From Exiguobacterium acetylicum DSM 20416 (GTDB lineage Bacteria; Bacillota; Bacilli; Exiguobacteriales; Exiguobacteriaceae): a DNA stretch of 64,000 bases. A model generated the notes under the pieces. It searched no databases, had not been told where the DNA came from, and saw only the letters and a program-made list of their open reading frames with translations. The stretch is taken from positions 1,168,501 to 1,232,500 of the forward strand of contig NZ_JNIR01000001.1 in the NCBI RefSeq assembly GCF_000702605.1, given 5' to 3'. Position numbers and translations under genes: made by a program. Positions 42,715-50,793 of the stretch are shown here, piece after piece (the first letter of the stretch is position 1; every line of letters starts with the position of its first letter).

Positions 42715-43392
42715 ATGGTGTTTACCTTGATTCGTGCTTTATTGTTTGATTTAGACGAGACGTTACATGACCGGTCCAGTTCTCTCCCACATTTCCTTCG
42801 GGATCAGCATCAACGTTTTCGTGAAGTGTCGCATGTTCCGATCACCGACTACATCGCGACGTTCTTATTGCTTGATCAAGGCGGGCGGGTCTGGAAGGAC
42901 GTCGTCTATGCCGAAATGATTCGTCGCTTCCAGTTGTCGCTTTCTGTTGAAATACTGCTACAGGACTACGTGACGCGTTACCCGATCTTCGCAAGGAGCT
43001 TTCCGGGAGTCGACGACTTTTTTGCGCAATTATCGTCCGAGCTACCCATCGGTTTACTGTCGAACGGTCGGACGACGTTCCAACGTGCCGTCTGTGACGC
43101 GATCGGACTGTCTCCCTCCTTTACACAGATCGGGATCTCGGAACAAGAAGGCGTCCGTAAACCGAATCCGGCATTTTTCTTGCAACTAACGGACCGTTTA
43201 GGTGTTCGCCCGGACGAAGTCCTTTATGTCGGCGACCATTACGACCACGACATCTTACCGGCACGCGCACTCGGTATGCAGACGATATGGAAGCGCACAG
43301 GCGATGTTCCGTTGACCGATACGCAATTTTCGGACTGGCGCCAGTTACCTGCTCCACTCCAAGACCTGATACGAAAGGAGAACCAGCCATGA
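42715..43392 (+). CDS. HAD-superfamily hydrolase
   Basis: A haloacid dehalogenase-type phosphatase (225 residues). Motif I DLDETLHD (nucleophile Asp), motif II LLSNGRT, motif III Lys in GVRKPNP and motif IV VGDHYDHDILPARALGM are all intact. It resembles YjjG/phosphoglycolate-type phosphatases; substrate unknown. The start is unsettled: the ATG has no clear ribosome-binding site, and a TTG four codons in is possible. The stop overlaps the acetyltransferase start by 4 bp. Confidence 0.85.
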   Translation: MVFTLIRALLFDLDETLHDRSSSLPHFLRDQHQRFREVSHVPITDYIATFLLLDQGGRVWKDVVYAEMIRRFQLSLSVEILLQDYVTRYPIFARSFPGVDDFFAQLSSELPIGLLSNGRTTFQRAVCDAIGLSPSFTQIGISEQEGVRKPNPAFFLQLTDRLGVRPDEVLYVGDHYDHDILPARALGMQTIWKRTGDVPLTDTQFSDWRQLPAPLQDLIRKENQP

Positions 43393-43769
43393 CTGAAAAG
43401 ATCCGTCGTTTCCAACTTGACGATTTTGAGCAGATTCATCGATTGAACGCATTAGAAGGATGGCAGGATCTCATCGCTGATCAAGAGCGGACGCGCAACG
43501 CCTGGATGAATTCGAATGCGGCTTTCGTCCTTGAGTCTGACGGAAAAATCCTTGCCTATGTCCGCGCTTTGACGGACGGTTCGGTGACGACGTTCGTCTG
43601 TGAGCTCCTCGTCAGTCGCGGCGCACGCAAGCGTGGCTACGGACGAAAGTTACTCAATCATCTGAAGCACACTTATCCGACACGAATTGATTTACTGGCA
43701 ACCCGTCAATCTGCTTCTTTTTACGAAGAGCAAGGTTTCCGCGTTTTCCATGGGTTCCGTCAATTATGA
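43389..43769 (+). CDS. GNAT family N-acetyltransferase
   Basis: An acetyltransferase of 126 residues with the acetyl-CoA loop RGARKRGYGRKLL and SASFYEEQGFRVFHGF at the end. GAAAGGAGAACCAGCC precedes the ATG, which overlaps the HAD gene's stop (ATGA). Substrate unknown. Its 3' end overlaps the convergent acetyltransferase gene by a few bases. Confidence 0.83.
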   Translation: MTEKIRRFQLDDFEQIHRLNALEGWQDLIADQERTRNAWMNSNAAFVLESDGKILAYVRALTDGSVTTFVCELLVSRGARKRGYGRKLLNHLKHTYPTRIDLLATRQSASFYEEQGFRVFHGFRQL

Positions 43770-44201
43770 TAAAGGCAATGATTTCGAATAACTCGTACTC
43801 GTCACGCCGTAGCCCATCGCTTGATAAAAGCGATGGGCTGCTTCGCGTTCCGGTCGATTGCCACTGTTCAGTAAGACGGCAGTTGCGCCTCTCGCTTTGG
43901 CCCAGTCTTCCGCTGCTTGGATCAAGCGGCGACCGATTCCCCGCCGACGATACGTCGCGTTGACGACGAAAGCCACGATTCGGACATAGGTCGTATCATG
44001 CTCGAACGCTTGCGCCTGAAACAGACCGACGCAACCGAGAAGGATCCTGTCTTCTTCTAGTACAAGCAAGTCATAATCCGAATGACGGGTGACCCGCGAA
44101 AATCGTTCGCGTAACTCGTTCTCGCTTGCCGGATAACCGAGTTGCGTCAGTAATCCGACCAATTGCGGTAGATCGTCTTCTGTCCAAGACCGGATGTTCA
44201 T
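43764..44201 (-). CDS. GNAT family N-acetyltransferase
   Basis: A 145-residue acetyltransferase of the single-domain YhdJ/PA4026-like type. The acetyl-CoA motif is YRRRGIGRRLI (about 90-100), with IVAFVVNATY before it and HRFYQAMGYGVTSTSYSK after it. The start ATG is preceded by AAGGAGGAAGAGAAAG. It lies 14 bp after the putative anti-sigma gene and may be in the same operon. Confidence 0.87.
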   Translation of the reverse strand: MNIRSWTEDDLPQLVGLLTQLGYPASENELRERFSRVTRHSDYDLLVLEEDRILLGCVGLFQAQAFEHDTTYVRIVAFVVNATYRRRGIGRRLIQAAEDWAKARGATAVLLNSGNRPEREAAHRFYQAMGYGVTSTSYSKSLPLS

Positions 44202-44215
44202 CTTTCTCTTCCTCC

Positions 44216-44671
44216 TTATCGTGTGGGTGACAAAATCATCACCCGTTCTCGACCTTCTTCCTCACCGACGACTAACACGTGCTCAGATACCGGATCATCC
44301 TTGATTTGATAGACGGTAAACGCGTCAAGGTTCGACGCAAAATCAGATGTGTCCTGTTCTAGTTGCGTATCGGTCAAGACATCATCCGTGACACCAAGTC
44401 GTTTCCCTTTCAATTGTTGCCAGTCTTGATCCGTGATTTTTTTGGCTACTGTGTAAAACTGTTCATCATAATACATGCCGACCCTCATCGATTGCGATGA
44501 TTGTTCGGGAACGGTCTCTTGCAAGGAACTAAAGCCGATGATCGTCAGACCGGCAGCAAGGCAAACAGCTTGTACCGAGCGCCGGCACCGTTTTGCTTTA
44601 CGGATGCCCTGAATTGTTCGTTGCCTGACGGATGACGGTACGTCGATCAAGAATTTTGGCTCGTGATTCAT
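44216..44671 (-). CDS. Putative anti-sigma factor (single membrane helix)
   Basis: A 151-residue protein with a basic cytosolic N-terminus (about 1-33), one membrane helix (about 34-50, VQAVCLAAGLTIIGFSS) and an extracytoplasmic domain. No recognised family. The start overlaps the end of the ECF sigma gene by 4 bp (ATGA), the standard position of a cognate membrane anti-sigma factor, which is the main basis for the call. No zinc-binding HxxxCxxC motif is seen. Confidence 0.55.
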   Translation of the reverse strand: MNHEPKFLIDVPSSVRQRTIQGIRKAKRCRRSVQAVCLAAGLTIIGFSSLQETVPEQSSQSMRVGMYYDEQFYTVAKKITDQDWQQLKGKRLGVTDDVLTDTQLEQDTSDFASNLDAFTVYQIKDDPVSEHVLVVGEEEGRERVMILSPTR

Positions 44672-45162
44672 AGACTCATCCCCTTCTGTCGTCGTACTTT
44701 CTCGAGCGCGCGGTACAACGTACTTTTAACTGTACTAAGTGGCACGTTGAATGCTTGCGCAATCTCTTGCAGTGACAAATCTTCTTCATACCGGAAGTAG
44801 ACGATCGAGCGCTCGGTCGGCTCGAGGACTTCTAGTAAATCGTCCAGGTACAATCGATCAACAAGACGCTCTTCAAACGACGTCGTTTGACTGGATTCGA
44901 TCGCGAGCGGCTGAAACGACGCTCGATGTTGCTGGAAAGCGCAATTCATCGTGATGCGCGTCAACCATGTCTTAAAATACGCAGCATCCCGTAGACTCTT
45001 TCGCGCGCGCCATGCCCGGTACGCGACCTCTTGCACGTTCTCAAGCGCTGCCGCCTCCTCTTTCAGATAAATGAAGGAAATACGGTACACATAGTCTTCT
45101 TCTGCGAATAAAGCTGCTTCAAAAGCAGCGTCCGATAATGCTGGACCTGACTTTCGAAACAC
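44668..45162 (-). CDS. ECF-type RNA polymerase sigma factor
   Basis: A sigma-70 group 4 factor of 164 residues. Region 2 covers about 20-85 (EDYVYRISFIYLKEEAAALENVQEVAYRAW, with FKTWLTRITMN) and region 4 covers about 105-160 (PTERSIVYFRYEEDLSLQEIAQAFNVPLSTVKSTLYRALEKVRR; shown in pieces here). The GTG start at 45162 is chosen because GGAGG lies 8 bases upstream. An ECF-type promoter with a tandem repeat lies upstream, implying autoregulation. The next gene is the likely anti-sigma. Confidence 0.85.
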   Translation of the reverse strand: MFRKSGPALSDAAFEAALFAEEDYVYRISFIYLKEEAAALENVQEVAYRAWRARKSLRDAAYFKTWLTRITMNCAFQQHRASFQPLAIESSQTTSFEERLVDRLYLDDLLEVLEPTERSIVYFRYEEDLSLQEIAQAFNVPLSTVKSTLYRALEKVRRQKGMSL

Positions 45163-45199
45163 ATCGGCATCCTCCTTTTTTGCAATCACTTCCCTATTA

Positions 45200-45244
45200 G
45201 ATACGCGACACATTTTAGATACGCGACACATTTAAAAAGTTTCA
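45200..45244 (-). promoter_or_regulatory. ECF-sigma-type promoter with a duplicated -10 region
   Basis: On the minus strand TGAAAC (45244-45239) and CGTATC (45223-45218) are separated by 15 bp, resembling Bacillus ECF promoters (TGAAAC...CGTA). An 18-bp direct duplication, with AAATGTGTCGCGTATCTA as unit, places a second CGTATC at 45205-45200. It faces the ECF sigma gene and probably mediates autoregulation. Confidence 0.6.
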
Positions 45245-45338
45245 TTTTTTTCAATTTTTTCTTATAATTCCCTTTTCTTGAATGAATGAATTCGATAGGA
45301 TGGGACACAGAGAGATAAAAAAGGAGGATGTACGGAGA

Positions 45339-45749
45339 ATGAAACTCTATATCGCTTCTCGCTTTGACCACACGTTGACCGTTCGCTGGCTCCGCGATGA
45401 ACTCCGCTTGCGTGGTCACGACTTAACATATGACTGGACGATGAATGATCGGGCAGAGGATCCTCAAGCACTTCGTCAAATCGGTCTTGCGGAGTTCGAA
45501 GCCGTGCAGCAAGCAGATGTCTTTGTCCTCGTGTTGCCGTCAGGAAAAAGTAGCCATGTCGAACTTGGAATTGCGCTCGCGACAAATCGCCCCATCTACT
45601 TATGTATGCCAGACGCGACCTACTTCACTGGACCGTTAGCGAGTACGTTTTATCATATTGGCCAAACGACTCCCTGCTTCGGGACGAAGGAAGAGTGGCT
45701 CGCGCAGATTCTTACCGATCGCTTACCGGAAGAACAACTGACATCATGA
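45339..45749 (+). CDS. Nucleoside 2-deoxyribosyltransferase-like protein
   Basis: A 136-residue protein with the Rossmann-like fold of nucleoside deoxyribosyltransferases: N-terminal KLYIASRFDHTLTVRWLRDEL and the family segment ADVFVLVLPSGKSSHVELGIA. The Glu in HVEL is the expected catalytic or nucleoside-binding Glu. It might cleave or exchange a base on a nucleoside; not proven. The ATG at 45339 is chosen (upstream AGGAGG). It overlaps the next gene by 4 bp (ATGA). Confidence 0.75.
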   Translation: MKLYIASRFDHTLTVRWLRDELRLRGHDLTYDWTMNDRAEDPQALRQIGLAEFEAVQQADVFVLVLPSGKSSHVELGIALATNRPIYLCMPDATYFTGPLASTFYHIGQTTPCFGTKEEWLAQILTDRLPEEQLTS

Positions 45750-46306
45750 GGACCGTCCTGATGACGATCGGTCCGACTCATGCCGGGAAAACGACGTTCG
45801 CCCGACAGCTTGCTCAACGGCTACCAGCAAGCCTTGTCCTCGATCAGGATCTCCAAGCGCGTTTTTTGCTCGATCATTATCCGGAACTTGTCCCAACAGA
45901 AGGACCGAATCACGTCAAACATGACTTGACGGGATGGTTGATTAAACAAGCAGTCGCTTCTTCCCTCGAGACGATCATCTTATGTAATGCCAACGCCTTG
46001 CGCACCGGACGTCAGCAACTGTTAGATCAATTTCCCCGTTCGATGTTCCGCTCGATCCTCGTCTGGTTCGATTTACCTGAAACGACCATTACAGACCGAC
46101 TAACCCATTCGACACGCGATGGACGGGAGATCCGTGGCAATGCGTCGTACCACGACATCTATCAACGACAACGGATTGAGCCGCCAGCTCCCCATGAGGC
46201 CGACCAAATCGTTCATCTTCGTTCGACGGAAGACGTCGAAGCATTCCTCGAACACATCACGAATCACTCGTTTGATTCTTTTTTTGGTGGTGTGTCGACA
46301 CCATGA
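45746..46306 (+). CDS. P-loop kinase-like (AAA/zeta-toxin type) protein
   Basis: A 186-residue P-loop protein with Walker A GPTHAGKTTFARQLA at residues 9-23. VLDQDLQ gives a likely Asp in the kinase acceptor site. The C-terminal part (VWFDLPETTITDRL, TRDGREIRGNASYHDIY) fits small-molecule or AAA_33/zeta-type kinases. Its start overlaps the deoxyribosyltransferase-like gene's stop, so the two may act together on nucleosides; inference only. The 3' end overlaps the convergent ion-channel gene by 43 bp. Confidence 0.72.
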   Translation: MRTVLMTIGPTHAGKTTFARQLAQRLPASLVLDQDLQARFLLDHYPELVPTEGPNHVKHDLTGWLIKQAVASSLETIILCNANALRTGRQQLLDQFPRSMFRSILVWFDLPETTITDRLTHSTRDGREIRGNASYHDIYQRQRIEPPAPHEADQIVHLRSTEDVEAFLEHITNHSFDSFFGGVSTP

Positions 46307-46620
46307 TGTTGACGTAACGCACGGTTGAAGTTCGCAATCAAGGCACTGATCATGCCGATCCCAAGTAAGACATATCCCATCGAGAAAATCTTACCGAGCG
46401 GTGTCACGGGGTGTAGATCACCGTACCCGACCGTCGTCAACGTCATGACCGACAAATAGAGCGCATCGAGATACCCAAGTGACTCGACGCCATGATAAAA
46501 GAACATCCCGATCGCAAGTAAAAAGACGACGGACCCCATGACGGCTTGCTGTTCCTGTTGCTTAAAGAGGATTCGTAGCACGTGGTACATATTCTTAAAT
46601 ACGATGAAAAACGCCAGCAT
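46264..46620 (-). CDS. Two-helix potassium channel protein
   Basis: A 118-residue KcsA-like channel subunit with two membrane helices (about 27-48 and 80-105) around a pore loop with the selectivity filter TTVGYGD. It would form a tetrameric K+ channel in the cytoplasmic membrane. No RCK domain is attached, so gating must come from elsewhere. The C-terminal 14 codons overlap the kinase-like gene by 43 bp in the opposite orientation. Confidence 0.87.
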   Translation of the reverse strand: MLAFFIVFKNMYHVLRILFKQQEQQAVMGSVVFLLAIGMFFYHGVESLGYLDALYLSVMTLTTVGYGDLHPVTPLGKIFSMGYVLLGIGMISALIANFNRALRQHHGVDTPPKKESNE

Positions 46621-46755
46621 GAGAATCGACCTTCTTTCGGCTTTTTGATAGTCGATTCCCGTCTCGTGGCAAAGACAATCCGCTTCTTTTAAACGGATTC
46701 ATAATGACGAGCCAATAGGTAAGCAATCACAAATGAAACAAAGAAAGTAGGAACG

Positions 46756-47565
46756 ATGATGTCTGAAGAACAACGATTGACTGGCGGAAATGTCTCCACT
46801 GTCTATAAAAAAGGAAACTATGTCTATCGCTCACAAAAAGAGAACAGCAAAAACGTCCAACGGTTATTGCGCCACTTGGAAGTTAAACAGTTATCTGGTG
46901 TTCCCCGCTTTATCGGCATCGACGAACAAGGGCGAGAAATATTAACCTATCTTCCTGGGGAAACGGCAGATTATCCGCTAAAGGCATACATGTGGCAAGA
47001 CGACGTGCTAGACGATGTCGCGCGTCTGATGCGCAAGTACCATGACGCGACGGTCGACTTTGACGTCTCACCGGACTGGGCACCGTTGCTCAATACCCCG
47101 AGTCCACACGAAGTCATGTGTCACAACGATTTTGCCGTTTACAATACAATTTTTGAGGATCAAAAACTGAGTGGCGTAATTGACTTTGATCTCGCGGCAC
47201 CCGGTCCGCGTGCGTGGGATATCGTCTATGCGCTCTATACGTTCGTTCCGCTCAGCAGCAGACGGCAAGCACCTGACGGATTCGTTCTTGATTATTCACC
47301 AGAGCAAGATGACGCAAGCTTCTCCGAGCGGGTGAGTCGATTCCTTGATGCGTATGGTTATGAAGGACCGCGTTCCGAACTGCGATCCCTATTATTGTTG
47401 CGTGTCGAAGCCCTGTATCTGTTGATTGATCAAAGAGCTGCGGACGGCGATGCTGCCTTCATCAAGATGAAAGAAGAAGGTCACGATACACATTATCGTG
47501 CCGAATATCGTTTCATCGCGGAACATGGGGATAAGTGGTTCATCGATCAATCTTCGATAAAATAA
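46756..47565 (+). CDS. Aminoglycoside phosphotransferase-family (APH) protein
   Basis: A 269-residue APH/choline-kinase-fold protein. The catalytic Brenner motif is HNDFAVYNTIF (Asp at about 119) and the Mg-binding motif IDFDLAAPGPRAWDI follows at about 140. It probably phosphorylates a small molecule; antibiotic resistance cannot be claimed from sequence. Two ATGs (46756 and 46759) follow AGTAGGAACG; either may be the start. Confidence 0.83.
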   Translation: MMSEEQRLTGGNVSTVYKKGNYVYRSQKENSKNVQRLLRHLEVKQLSGVPRFIGIDEQGREILTYLPGETADYPLKAYMWQDDVLDDVARLMRKYHDATVDFDVSPDWAPLLNTPSPHEVMCHNDFAVYNTIFEDQKLSGVIDFDLAAPGPRAWDIVYALYTFVPLSSRRQAPDGFVLDYSPEQDDASFSERVSRFLDAYGYEGPRSELRSLLLLRVEALYLLIDQRAADGDAAFIKMKEEGHDTHYRAEYRFIAEHGDKWFIDQSSIK

Positions 47566-47603
47566 TGTTCGTCGACCTCGTTCATCACAAAGGAGTGACT
47601 TTT

Positions 47604-48035
47604 TTGAAGATTATTGATCTCGATTTTTTACTGACGACTGAAGAATATGATCTCGAACTGGATACGATGTCGTTAAAGGCAAACGACCATTATGCGATTG
47701 ATTTCTATTTTTATGGAGCTGACGAAACATTCAAACTTTTGATTGACGATCCTTCGCGTGATTACTTTTTGATGCGTTTTGAAAAGTACGCTGTTTTTCT
47801 AGGGACATTGCAAGAGCATGGCATCATCGACGAGAAGCTTCGCAATCCATATCCAGTCGTGAAGTCAAAAGAATCGATATTTGGAGAGTTCGCTGCAAAG
47901 TATATGAAAACGAAGGAAATTTATACGGAACGGGGAGACTTGCACTTATTTGCCATCAGAACGCATGAACAGGATTTTTACATCTTGTCCTACAGCGATC
48001 CAATCATCATTGATCATATGGCGAAAGAGGATTGA
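47604..48035 (+). CDS. Hypothetical protein
   Basis: A 143-residue cytosolic protein, possibly an immunity- or SMI-like domain protein by its general look (LDFLLTTEEYDLELD, LLIDDPSRDYFLMRFEKYAVFL), but no family is recognised. The TTG at 47604 is the likely start: GGAGTGACTTTT precedes it and no ATG suits. It lies between the APH gene and an unrelated lipoprotein gene. Confidence 0.55.
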   Translation: MKIIDLDFLLTTEEYDLELDTMSLKANDHYAIDFYFYGADETFKLLIDDPSRDYFLMRFEKYAVFLGTLQEHGIIDEKLRNPYPVVKSKESIFGEFAAKYMKTKEIYTERGDLHLFAIRTHEQDFYILSYSDPIIIDHMAKED

Positions 48036-48080
48036 ACAGCAGATGGTTTTACATTATAAAAAGAGGAGGATGAACGTATC

Positions 48081-49064
48081 TTGAATAAATCACTGATAGT
48101 ACTTTTAACCGCTCCCCTTCTGCTTTTATCCGCTTGTACAGAAGAGCAAAAGACAACACAGCCTACTACTAAAATGATGTCAAAGAGTACAAAAGTACAA
48201 TCTGAATCTGTAAAAATTGATGACGAAAGTACATTGAACATTGTTTTTCTCTATGAACCATACAAAAAATATCTACAAGCGTCCTTAAAAACAAATGATC
48301 CTGAAGTAGATAAAAAGAATTATGCGAAATATGTCTTAAGCTATATCGACAAAATCGGGGAAAAGGAGCAGTTCGCGACAGCCGACTTAAAAGGTTCTCT
48401 GATGTTGCAATCAACCGTATACGAACAAGAGCTACTCGATAAAATCGAGAACTTGATGAAACAGCAGGACAACATTAAAAAAATCATCAAAAACAATTAC
48501 ATCGCTTCACATAAAATTCTTCCCAAAAAGAAAAGTACCATTATTGTCGCCCCCATTAATCCTGAATCCTCTCTCGATATCCAGCCGATGAAAGGTGTGA
48601 CAGGAGCAGCCTATAAAGATGCTTTCATTCTTTACCTGGATCCAAACTACGCTCAAGACGTCTTAGCATATACGACGGCACACGAATATCATCACTTAGT
48701 CCTCATGGATACACCCGATTTTAGTTTAAATACGACTCTCAATTCCGTCATCGTCGAAGGAAAGGCAGATGCCTTTGCCGACCGAATCGTCGAAGACGTT
48801 TCCATTCCTTGGAATGTCGAGATGGATGAAGCAACAAAGAAACATGTCGTGCATCTCGTCAACAGCCATGAAGTATCACAACTCGACTTCGTTCTAGGTA
48901 ACGAACAAAAAGAGATTCCTCGCTGGAGTAACTACATGTTAGGGCGTGATGTCCTCAATCATTATTTTGAGTCGCATCCCGACCAGTCCATCGCTGACTG
49001 GACCTATACGGATCAAACAGATATCTTAAAAGGATACAAGTATCAAAAGATTCTTGAGCAATGA
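48081..49064 (+). CDS. DUF2268-type Zn-dependent protease-like lipoprotein
   Basis: A 327-residue exported protein with a lipobox (LLLSAC). The metal-binding motif HEYHH (about 213-217, in TTAHEYHHLVLM) plus a downstream Glu in VEGKADAFADRI (about 230-240) match the DUF2268/gluzincin-like predicted proteases. It would act at the cell surface. TTG is used as start; GAGGAGG lies 11 bases upstream. Substrate unknown. Confidence 0.72.
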   Translation: MNKSLIVLLTAPLLLLSACTEEQKTTQPTTKMMSKSTKVQSESVKIDDESTLNIVFLYEPYKKYLQASLKTNDPEVDKKNYAKYVLSYIDKIGEKEQFATADLKGSLMLQSTVYEQELLDKIENLMKQQDNIKKIIKNNYIASHKILPKKKSTIIVAPINPESSLDIQPMKGVTGAAYKDAFILYLDPNYAQDVLAYTTAHEYHHLVLMDTPDFSLNTTLNSVIVEGKADAFADRIVEDVSIPWNVEMDEATKKHVVHLVNSHEVSQLDFVLGNEQKEIPRWSNYMLGRDVLNHYFESHPDQSIADWTYTDQTDILKGYKYQKILEQ

Positions 49065-49073
49065 GGTGCTTTC

Positions 49074-49388
49074 ATGAAATACACATGTCCCGTCTGCGGA
49101 TATGACCGAATGGACGACGTTGCTTATTATGAAAATGGTGACGCTTCGTTCGAACTTTGTTCTTGTTGCGGCTTTCAGTTCGGAGTAGACGATGATGTCG
49201 AAATCGAGGATGGTATCTTCTTATCAAGAAGTGAAGCACACGACTTGTATCGCTCGAACTGGCTCAAGGACGGTGCTAAAATCTTTAGTCCTCATGCCTT
49301 TAAAACCATGCAAGACGCGGGCGACTATTTGGAAAGAACAATTTTACAAAAACAATTACAAAGAATTCATATCACGCTAGACAACTAA
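49074..49388 (+). CDS. CPCC-type cysteine-rich small protein, paralogue
   Basis: A 104-residue protein with CPVCGYDRM at the N-terminus, CSCCGFQFGVDDDVEIED at about 30-47 and a helical SEAHDLYRSNWLKDGAKIF stretch. It is a paralogue of the protein at 33937 (which has CSCCGFEFGVDD). Zinc binding is likely; function unknown. AATGAGGTGCTTTC precedes the ATG. It follows the lipoprotein gene closely. Confidence 0.75.
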   Translation: MKYTCPVCGYDRMDDVAYYENGDASFELCSCCGFQFGVDDDVEIEDGIFLSRSEAHDLYRSNWLKDGAKIFSPHAFKTMQDAGDYLERTILQKQLQRIHITLDN

Positions 49389-49419
49389 GCTGAATTCAAA
49401 TTGATGACGTAACCAAATG

Positions 49420-49470
49420 AAAAGGAGCGCCACACTTCACGATAACATCGTGTAAGTCTGCGCTCCTTTT
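49420..49470. terminator. Bidirectional rho-independent terminator
   Basis: AAAAGGAGCGC pairs with GCGCTCCTTTT at both ends, around an inner ACACTTCACGAT...ATCGTGTAAGT stem. It lies between the convergent genes 49074-49388 and 49480-50793. Confidence 0.88.
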
Positions 49471-49479
49471 CGTCTGACA

Positions 49480-50793
49480 TCATTCACGCGTCTCGTGGAC
49501 CATCAACGTAACGGTCACGATTGCGCCTTGCTCCGAATGATTCCTAATCGTTAACTCACCGTCATGTAAATCAATGATTCGTTTAACGATCGATAATCCA
49601 AGACCATGTCCTTCATTCGCTCGTGACTGTTCGCCCTGATAAAAGCGATCGAACACGTACGGTAAATCCTGTTCTGCGATTCCTGGTCCTTCATCGCGGA
49701 TCGTGACGCGAATGTTTTTTCCTTCGCTTAAGGTCACTTCTAACACTCCCGATTCCGGCGAAAACCGAATCGCGTTCTCAAGCAGATTGAGCCAGACGTG
49801 CTGCATCAGTTCCTCTTCCCACTCGACGGACACTTCTGGTAAATCAAGCTCCAGTCGAAGTGATTTCTCCGTCCACTGTCGTTCCAGTAGTAAAAGACAT
49901 GTCCGAAGTTGTTCATCAAGGCGATACCGTTTCCGCTCGATGATCGTCTGATGATCAAGCCGCGATAAGCGGACGAGATTTGACGTCAAGCGTGATAGAC
50001 GGGTGCTCTCTTGCTCCATGATCGTCAAGTACTGCTGCCGTTTATCCGAGTTTTCTTCTGTCTGTAACAACCTAGAAAATCCTTGAATCGAAGCAATCGG
50101 TGTCTTCAGCTCATGCGAGATCGAGGCGACGAGATCTTTTGCGAGATGGTCGTTTCGTCGTAGTGCTTCGGTCATGTGGTTGAAGTTTTCAACGAGGAGT
50201 GCGACCTCATCATTTCCACCTTCCTTGATCGAGACATCATAGTTCCCGTTCGTCACTTCAATCGCCGCTTCACTGATGCTACGAATCCGTCGTGTCACGA
50301 GCGTGACGGCAAGCCAGGTCAGGATGAAGGCGACGCCGATCGTGATGACGATACCGATTCCAGCTGACGTTCGTAATCCGTCAAGGATGCGTTGTCCGGC
50401 AATCGGTGTCGAGACGAGATATCCTGTCTCCGTTTGGCGAATGTATTGCGACGGTTCGAGCCACGCCCCATCGATCGTAATTTCTCCTTTTTGCTGTAAC
50501 TGGTTACGTTCTGACGCCGATAATGACTGTACTTGATTGAGCGACGTGTATTGTGTCGTTTGAATCAAAGACTGATCCATGTATTGACTCGCTTCAGCGA
50601 ACGACAGGTTTTGGTCTTGCATCAATCGTTCAATCTGATCCGTTCGTTGTTGCAATTGATTATTCAGATCTTGATCGATTTCTTGGAACTGGAACCAGAC
50701 CGTCATGATGAAAGGTAACAGCAGTGGTAGTAACAATAAACCGAATAGGATGACGAAAAAGCGACCGGAGATCGAGCGGATGAAGCGCTTCAC
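49480..50793 (-). CDS. Sensor histidine kinase
   Basis: A membrane histidine kinase of 437 residues: TM1 (about 11-33), an extracytoplasmic sensor (about 34-145), TM2 (about 147-170), HAMP (about 170-222), HisKA with the phosphoacceptor in SISHELKTPIASIQGF, and HATPase_c with NLLENAIRFSP, DEGPGI and GLGLSIVKRI. It is coupled to the response regulator gene by a 4-bp overlap and lies downstream of a MacAB-like exporter, suggesting it senses the exporter's substrate or envelope stress. Confidence 0.9.
   Translation of the reverse strand: MKRFIRSISGRFFVILFGLLLLPLLLPFIMTVWFQFQEIDQDLNNQLQQRTDQIERLMQDQNLSFAEASQYMDQSLIQTTQYTSLNQVQSLSASERNQLQQKGEITIDGAWLEPSQYIRQTETGYLVSTPIAGQRILDGLRTSAGIGIVITIGVAFILTWLAVTLVTRRIRSISEAAIEVTNGNYDVSIKEGGNDEVALLVENFNHMTEALRRNDHLAKDLVASISHELKTPIASIQGFSRLLQTEENSDKRQQYLTIMEQESTRLSRLTSNLVRLSRLDHQTIIERKRYRLDEQLRTCLLLLERQWTEKSLRLELDLPEVSVEWEEELMQHVWLNLLENAIRFSPESGVLEVTLSEGKNIRVTIRDEGPGIAEQDLPYVFDRFYQGEQSRANEGHGLGLSIVKRIIDLHDGELTIRNHSEQGAIVTVTLMVHETRE

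Noticed and set aside
44216-44671. Zinc-binding anti-sigma (ZAS) domain
   Set aside because: No HxxxCxxC motif; the anti-sigma call rests on position and the single membrane helix only.
45186-45419. Frame including the duplicated KCVAYL segment upstream of the sigma gene
   Set aside because: Produced by translating the promoter's tandem repeat; no start signal.
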